Source: Desulfitobacterium hafniense DCB-2
GTDB taxonomy: Bacteria; Bacillota; Desulfitobacteriia; Desulfitobacteriales; Desulfitobacteriaceae
NCBI RefSeq assembly: GCF_000021925.1
Contig: NC_011830.1
Location: forward strand, 4,189,001-4,253,000
DNA: 64,000 nucleotides
Direction of reading: 5' to 3'
The notes under the pieces are model-generated. The model was not told where the DNA came from and did no database searches. It was given only the letters and a program-made list of their open reading frames with translations. This document shows, piece after piece, positions 60,774 through 64,000 of this stretch (its first letter is position 1; the number at the start of each line of letters is the position of its first letter). The position numbers were made by a program, and so were the translations under genes.

Positions 60774-61730
60774 CTATTCTAGATAGCCGTTCCTATCTTT
60801 CTTTAACCATTCAATTAGGTTATCTTCCCGAACCTTGCTAATTTTAGACAATGAATTTGGCGTCCATTCGTAAAATCCTGAGCCTGTTTTTGTACCAAGC
60901 CTACCTTCATCAATGGGTGCTGTCAATGTATGTGAAACACTTGTATCGTTGCAAAGATCTTTGAATAGATAAGATGAAATGTCATAAATAATATCTAAGC
61001 CACTTAAATCGGCGCTCTCAAGTGGACCAGTTGTAGATAAGCGACGACCTAGAGCATACTTAATCGTTGTATCGATTGCTTCTTTCGTGGCAACCCCTGA
61101 ATCTATTAGAGAAAGTGCCTCTCGAAGCATAGCAAACTGTAGACGATTACCGATAAAACCTAAAGCTTCCTTCTTTAAGATTACTGGTTTTTTGCCAATC
61201 TTAAGTAATAATTTTGACGTAATATTAGTGGTGTTCTGGGAAGTGTATTGTCCAGGAACAATTTCTACTAATGGTATGAGATGCGGTGGATTCCAAAAAT
61301 GGGCAACGATAAAACGTTCTTTATATTCCAGGCTTTCGGCAATTGCCGATGTGGTTAGACCCGAGGTACTTGAAGCAAAGATAGTATTAACTAAACATAA
61401 CCTCTCCATTTTAGCAAATATTTCCTGCTTAGCTGAAAGGTTTTCGACAATTGATTCGATAACGAAGTCAACACCATCAGCTGCTTCTTCTAATGTTGTA
61501 ACGCCTTTTATTCGTCCAATGATTTCCGGAATATCTGAGTCTTTAACTAAACCATGTTCCCGAAATTTTTTAAGCATATCCGTAATTGCATTCATACCAC
61601 GCTTTATACTATCATTCGAGCGGCCATACATATTAACTTCATATCCAGCTAGAGCGAATGTTAGGGTTATACCAGGACCAACTGTACCCGTTCCCAAGTT
61701 ACAGATTCTTCCAATACCTTCTACATTCAT
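60774..61730 (-). CDS. 3-hydroxyacyl-CoA dehydrogenase family protein
   Basis: A 318-residue NAD-dependent dehydrogenase. The N-terminal Rossmann domain carries NLGTGTVGPG (family form GAGxMGxG), then DFVIESIVENLSAKQEIFA, FASSTSGL and HFWNPPHLIPLVEIV; the C-terminal domain has KEALGFIGNRLQFAM. The ATG at 61728-61730 has GGGGAG eight bases upstream; the longer frame is unsupported. It usually acts in beta-oxidation or hydroxy-acid metabolism, but the lone position in an accessory array leaves its substrate open. Confidence 0.88.
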   Translation of the reverse strand: MNVEGIGRICNLGTGTVGPGITLTFALAGYEVNMYGRSNDSIKRGMNAITDMLKKFREHGLVKDSDIPEIIGRIKGVTTLEEAADGVDFVIESIVENLSAKQEIFAKMERLCLVNTIFASSTSGLTTSAIAESLEYKERFIVAHFWNPPHLIPLVEIVPGQYTSQNTTNITSKLLLKIGKKPVILKKEALGFIGNRLQFAMLREALSLIDSGVATKEAIDTTIKYALGRRLSTTGPLESADLSGLDIIYDISSYLFKDLCNDTSVSHTLTAPIDEGRLGTKTGSGFYEWTPNSLSKISKVREDNLIEWLKKDRNGYLE

Positions 61731-61929
61731 TTCAAACACTCCCCTTGGAACATAATCTTCCAGATCCAGAGGCCGCCATGGACGCGGATCCCTGAACCTC
61801 CGCATATTTACGATATATAAGACTAGTGGATAGTCGCAACCACTTTTTGAAAATCAGCCATGAAGTATAAACTTACTCGACTACATTCAAATAAACCTCG
61901 AAAAACCGTGACTATGTTTGACACTATGA

Positions 61930-62475
61930 CTATCCTCTGGAAAATTCATTCGTACCTTCCCCAGCCTGTTGCACCTTATATTCGAGGAGAAGCATCCCAC
62001 TGGGATAGGCACGGTGCCGAACGAGCTCCAAACACCGACGTATCCCGTGTGGAGGGAGCAACTGCACCCCACCTCCCAGAAGAATCGGTATAATTGCCGG
62101 TTCGAATGTATCAACCAGATTCCAGGCGAGAAGTTGGGAGAAGAGATTCCCTCCGCCGTAGAGCCAGATATCTCGACCAGGTTGCCCACGAAGCTCTCGG
62201 ACTCGTGCTTCAAGTCCCTCGCTCACGATCTCAACATCAGGATGGTCCACTGGCCGAAGCGACCGTGAGGCCACGATCACTTGCTTTCCGCGAAAGCTCT
62301 CGCCCGTTGCGCGTACGATCTCATACGTGCGTCGCCCCATCAGCAACGTGTCAAATTGCGCATACAGCGCCTCAAAATCGAACGAGGGCTCTGGGGTAAT
62401 CCAATCAAAACCATCGTTCGGTGCCGCGATATAGCCATCCATGCTACACGCGACCTGGTATCGCACCCGTCTCAT
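61930..62475 (-). CDS. Dihydrofolate reductase-like (RibD C-terminal domain) protein
   Basis: A 181-residue protein of the DHFR/RibD-C superfamily: SMDGYIAAPNDGFDWI near the N terminus, TLLMGRRTYEI, and the nucleotide site DIWLYGGGNLFSQLL, then PILLGGGVQLLP. Members reduce pteridine- or pyrimidine-like compounds with NADPH; many are orphan. Common in accessory arrays. Confidence 0.9.
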   Translation of the reverse strand: MRRVRYQVACSMDGYIAAPNDGFDWITPEPSFDFEALYAQFDTLLMGRRTYEIVRATGESFRGKQVIVASRSLRPVDHPDVEIVSEGLEARVRELRGQPGRDIWLYGGGNLFSQLLAWNLVDTFEPAIIPILLGGGVQLLPPHGIRRCLELVRHRAYPSGMLLLEYKVQQAGEGTNEFSRG

Positions 62476-62495
62476 CCAATGATCACCTCCACCTT

Positions 62496-62536
62496 ACATT
62501 CATATTTTCTAAGTTGCGGCAATGGACGTGTTAGCT
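62496..62536 (-). repeat. Partial attC-like end
   Basis: Short element with GTTAGCT (62530-62536 in plus reading, fits GTTRRRY) preceded by GGCAATGGACGTG. It lies upstream of the DHFR-like gene. Marks the right side of the repeat-bearing stretch. Confidence 0.35.
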
Positions 62537-62636
62537 GAAGTATTCCCTCGCCCCTTTATAGTCTTAAGACTATATCTCTTCAATTTGAATAATAATAGTA
62601 CTAACAATTGTTCTAAATCACGAAGGGTGGTACACT

Positions 62637-62807
62637 ATGGATAAAGATAAGGCTAAGGCTGAGGGGGATGTTGATATGGCTATTCCAAAAGAACCTAAAG
62701 ACAGCGCACAACCAAACTCTTCTAATGAGCATAAGCGACAAGTTGCTAAAGCACTTAAGGAAGTTACTTCAGATCATTCCAAGCTCCTTAAGAAATTAGC
62801 CGAGTAA
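62637..62807 (+). CDS. Small protein before the Doc gene, possible antitoxin
   Basis: A 56-residue charged protein (DKDKAKAEGD at the start; QVAKALKEVTSDHSKLLKKL at the end, likely helical) starting with ATG at 62637 after GAAGGGTGG. It stops two bases before the ATG of the Doc-like gene, the usual antitoxin-toxin order. It does not look like Phd, so the antitoxin role rests on position only. Confidence 0.55.
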   Translation: MDKDKAKAEGDVDMAIPKEPKDSAQPNSSNEHKRQVAKALKEVTSDHSKLLKKLAE

Positions 62808-62809
62808 AT

Positions 62810-63222
62810 ATGCATGATATAGAACTCCTCTATATAGAGGATATCCTTGCAATTCACGAAGAAGCCATCAAATCCTTTGGCGGGAGCCTTGAGTTATATA
62901 AAGATTTTTGTCAAAAATCAGGAGTATCCTTGACCAACAATATCCCCATTTTGATCATGAAAAATATCCTACAGTCTATGAAAAGGCGGCAATGCTCTGG
63001 TATTTCCTAACAAAAAATCATTGCTTTGTGGATGGTAATAAACGAGTTGGCTTTTATGCTGCCTCAATCTTACTTAAAATCAATGGATACTCAGATAATG
63101 TTGACGACGATGAAGCCTATGCTAAGGCTATTCAAATATCATGTTCCCAATTAACCGGCAAGGCCTTAGATACCTATATCCTCGAACTGTCACATTGGCT
63201 AAAAGAGCGATTTCCTAAGTAG
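62810..63222 (+). pseudogene. doc: Doc-type (Fic fold) toxin gene with a frameshift
   Basis: The first frame gives the N terminus (ELLYIEDILAIHEEAIKSFG, GGSLELYKDF) and a second frame gives the rest (YPTVYEKAAMLWYFLTKNH, CFVDGNKRVGFYAA). The catalytic Fic motif is present as HCFVDGNKR. The frames join if one T is added to the T5 run near 62905, giving YKDFLSKIRS. Doc kinases inactivate elongation factor Tu. The lesion could be real decay, slippage-type variation or a sequencing error. Confidence 0.75.
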
Positions 63223-63280
63223 CAGATCTCATTTATTGGGGTCTCTGTTTTTTTAACGTTTTCGCCATTCCCACAGTATC

Positions 63281-63423
63281 CTAAGGCAACCACCCTGAGT
63301 TAATCCCCTTAAGTCGCCAAACTATGAACGGTTTACTGAATCCACAAAATTTATCATGGGATGTTTCTCATATTCTTCTCTTTTATGTTTCTCATGCTTA
63401 TCCTGTTCATCTTTCATATCCAC
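63281..63423 (-). pseudogene. Degraded copy of the 69-residue membrane protein gene
   Basis: On the minus strand it reads MDMKDEQDKHEKHKREEYE, then INFVDSVNRS, a stop, and FGDLRGLTQGGCL, matching the gene at 53812-54021 almost residue for residue. The C-terminal membrane helix is missing. Confidence 0.75.
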
Positions 63424-63638
63424 AATTTCACCTTCCTATTAGTTTAGTCAGTGGCGAGTTAGCCACAAAATCCTACAAACGTGTAAAAATCACACCAATT
63501 CCTAATCCGCTCATGGACGCACCTATTTTAAATCTTCTAAGTGGCAAATCATGGGCATACTACTTATTGGACGGTTGTTTAGAAGGTGATATGATGAACA
63601 ATGAAGGAAATCATTTTGAACCTAAGGAGGAGGAAACA

Positions 63639-63794
63639 TTGAGTGCCGTTACCAAAGAACAGGGCTATAAGAAATTATCCTTAACTCCTAAACAGTTAGA
63701 AAAGGCCACTGTAAAGCCTCTTGCCATTAAGAATGGGAAGTTGTTATTTGACAAGAGCAATAAAGATCACCGTTATATTGTTGAAGAAGAATAA
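63639..63794 (+). CDS. Hypothetical small protein (51 residues)
   Basis: Starts with TTG at 63639, four bases after a very strong AAGGAGGAGG site; an in-frame ATG lies 16 codons upstream with a weaker site. Basic middle (LSLTPKQLEKATVKPLAIKN) and acidic end (HRYIVEEE). No family recognised. Its TAA overlaps the next ATG. Confidence 0.55.
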   Translation: MSAVTKEQGYKKLSLTPKQLEKATVKPLAIKNGKLLFDKSNKDHRYIVEEE

Positions 63795-64000
63795 TGTCAT
63801 CGCCAATGTTTTTAACCAAACCTTCCTGGGTACAAGGCTATAAGCTGATTCCTTTAATGAAATCAGACCTAAGCCAATTAATCAACGCAGATGGCTTCAT
63901 CAAAAAAATCCCTGAATTGGATTTTAATTTTATAATAGCTGAACTGGAGCGGATACAAAAGAGTTTCGCTCCAACCTGCTGCTTTCAATGCCTTACGTTC
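63794..64000 (+). CDS. Unidentified protein, N-terminal part (cut by window edge)
   Basis: ATG at 63794-63796 overlaps the stop of the small upstream gene (TAATG), showing translational coupling. Sixty-nine codons are open to the window end (start MSSPMFLTKPSWVQGYKLIP). No domain recognised from this part. Confidence 0.55.
   Translation, partial: MSSPMFLTKPSWVQGYKLIPLMKSDLSQLINADGFIKKIPELDFNFIIAELERIQKSFAPTCCFQCLTF

Noticed and set aside
1..64000. tRNA or rRNA genes
   Set aside because: No cloverleaf-like or rRNA-like stretches were recognised on either strand.

Overview
The window looks like a chromosomal segment of an anaerobic Gram-positive bacterium of the Desulfitobacterium/Peptococcaceae type. 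This is inferred from strong GGAGG ribosome-binding sites, TTGACA/TATAAT promoters, lipoprotein signal peptides, a secreted flavoprotein reductase of the fumarate-reductase type and several decayed insertion sequences. No rRNA, tRNA or CRISPR array was seen.

Layout. (1) 1-1.9 kb: response regulator, ABC ATPase and the start of an ABC permease. (2) 1.9-11 kb: a degenerate transposase, then a type I restriction-modification locus (hsdR, hsdM, hsdS on the minus strand). A tyrosine recombinase gene and a second, start-less hsdS lie beside it in opposite orientation. The two hsdS genes share a 29-bp and a 95-bp perfect inverted repeat, which is the layout of a phase-variable specificity switch. 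(3) 11-15.6 kb: gene remnants, a small zinc-ribbon protein, a TetR regulator, and a secreted FMN/FAD reductase divergent from a MerR regulator. (4) 15.6-41.4 kb: about 25 kb on one strand for a pyochelin-like thiazoline metallophore. It holds salicylate synthase, salicylate-AMP ligase, two cysteine-type NRPSs with cyclization domains, a stand-alone reductase, thioesterase, phosphopantetheinyl transferase, two fused ABC transporter half-molecules, a complete nickel/peptide-type ABC importer and an AraC regulator. The two transcription units appear to begin at matching palindromes (31.5 and 40.3 kb). (5) 42-47.6 kb: a response regulator, a membrane-less histidine kinase fused to an amide/urea-type binding domain, an acetamidase/formamidase and an MFS transporter; probably an amide sensing and use module. 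(6) 48-50.3 kb: an AraC-GyrI regulator and a C45-family amidohydrolase.

(7) 50.4-64 kb is an accessory region: mostly single small genes on the minus strand (GNAT acetyltransferases, VanZ, HD phosphohydrolase, lipoprotein, radical SAM, hydroxyacyl-CoA dehydrogenase, DHFR-like). They are separated by related imperfect palindromes whose ends resemble integron attC boxes. Within it a 1593-bp IS4-like element with a perfect 9-bp target duplication splits a nuclease-like gene. Remnants of IS256 and IS66 elements, a possible small structured RNA and a frameshifted Doc toxin gene with a small upstream partner follow.

The metallophore genes work together as follows: chorismate is converted to salicylate, which is activated and loaded on the aryl carrier. 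Two cysteines are then condensed and cyclized, one ring is probably reduced and N-methylated, and the product is released by a thioesterase. The ABC systems would move the product and its metal complex.
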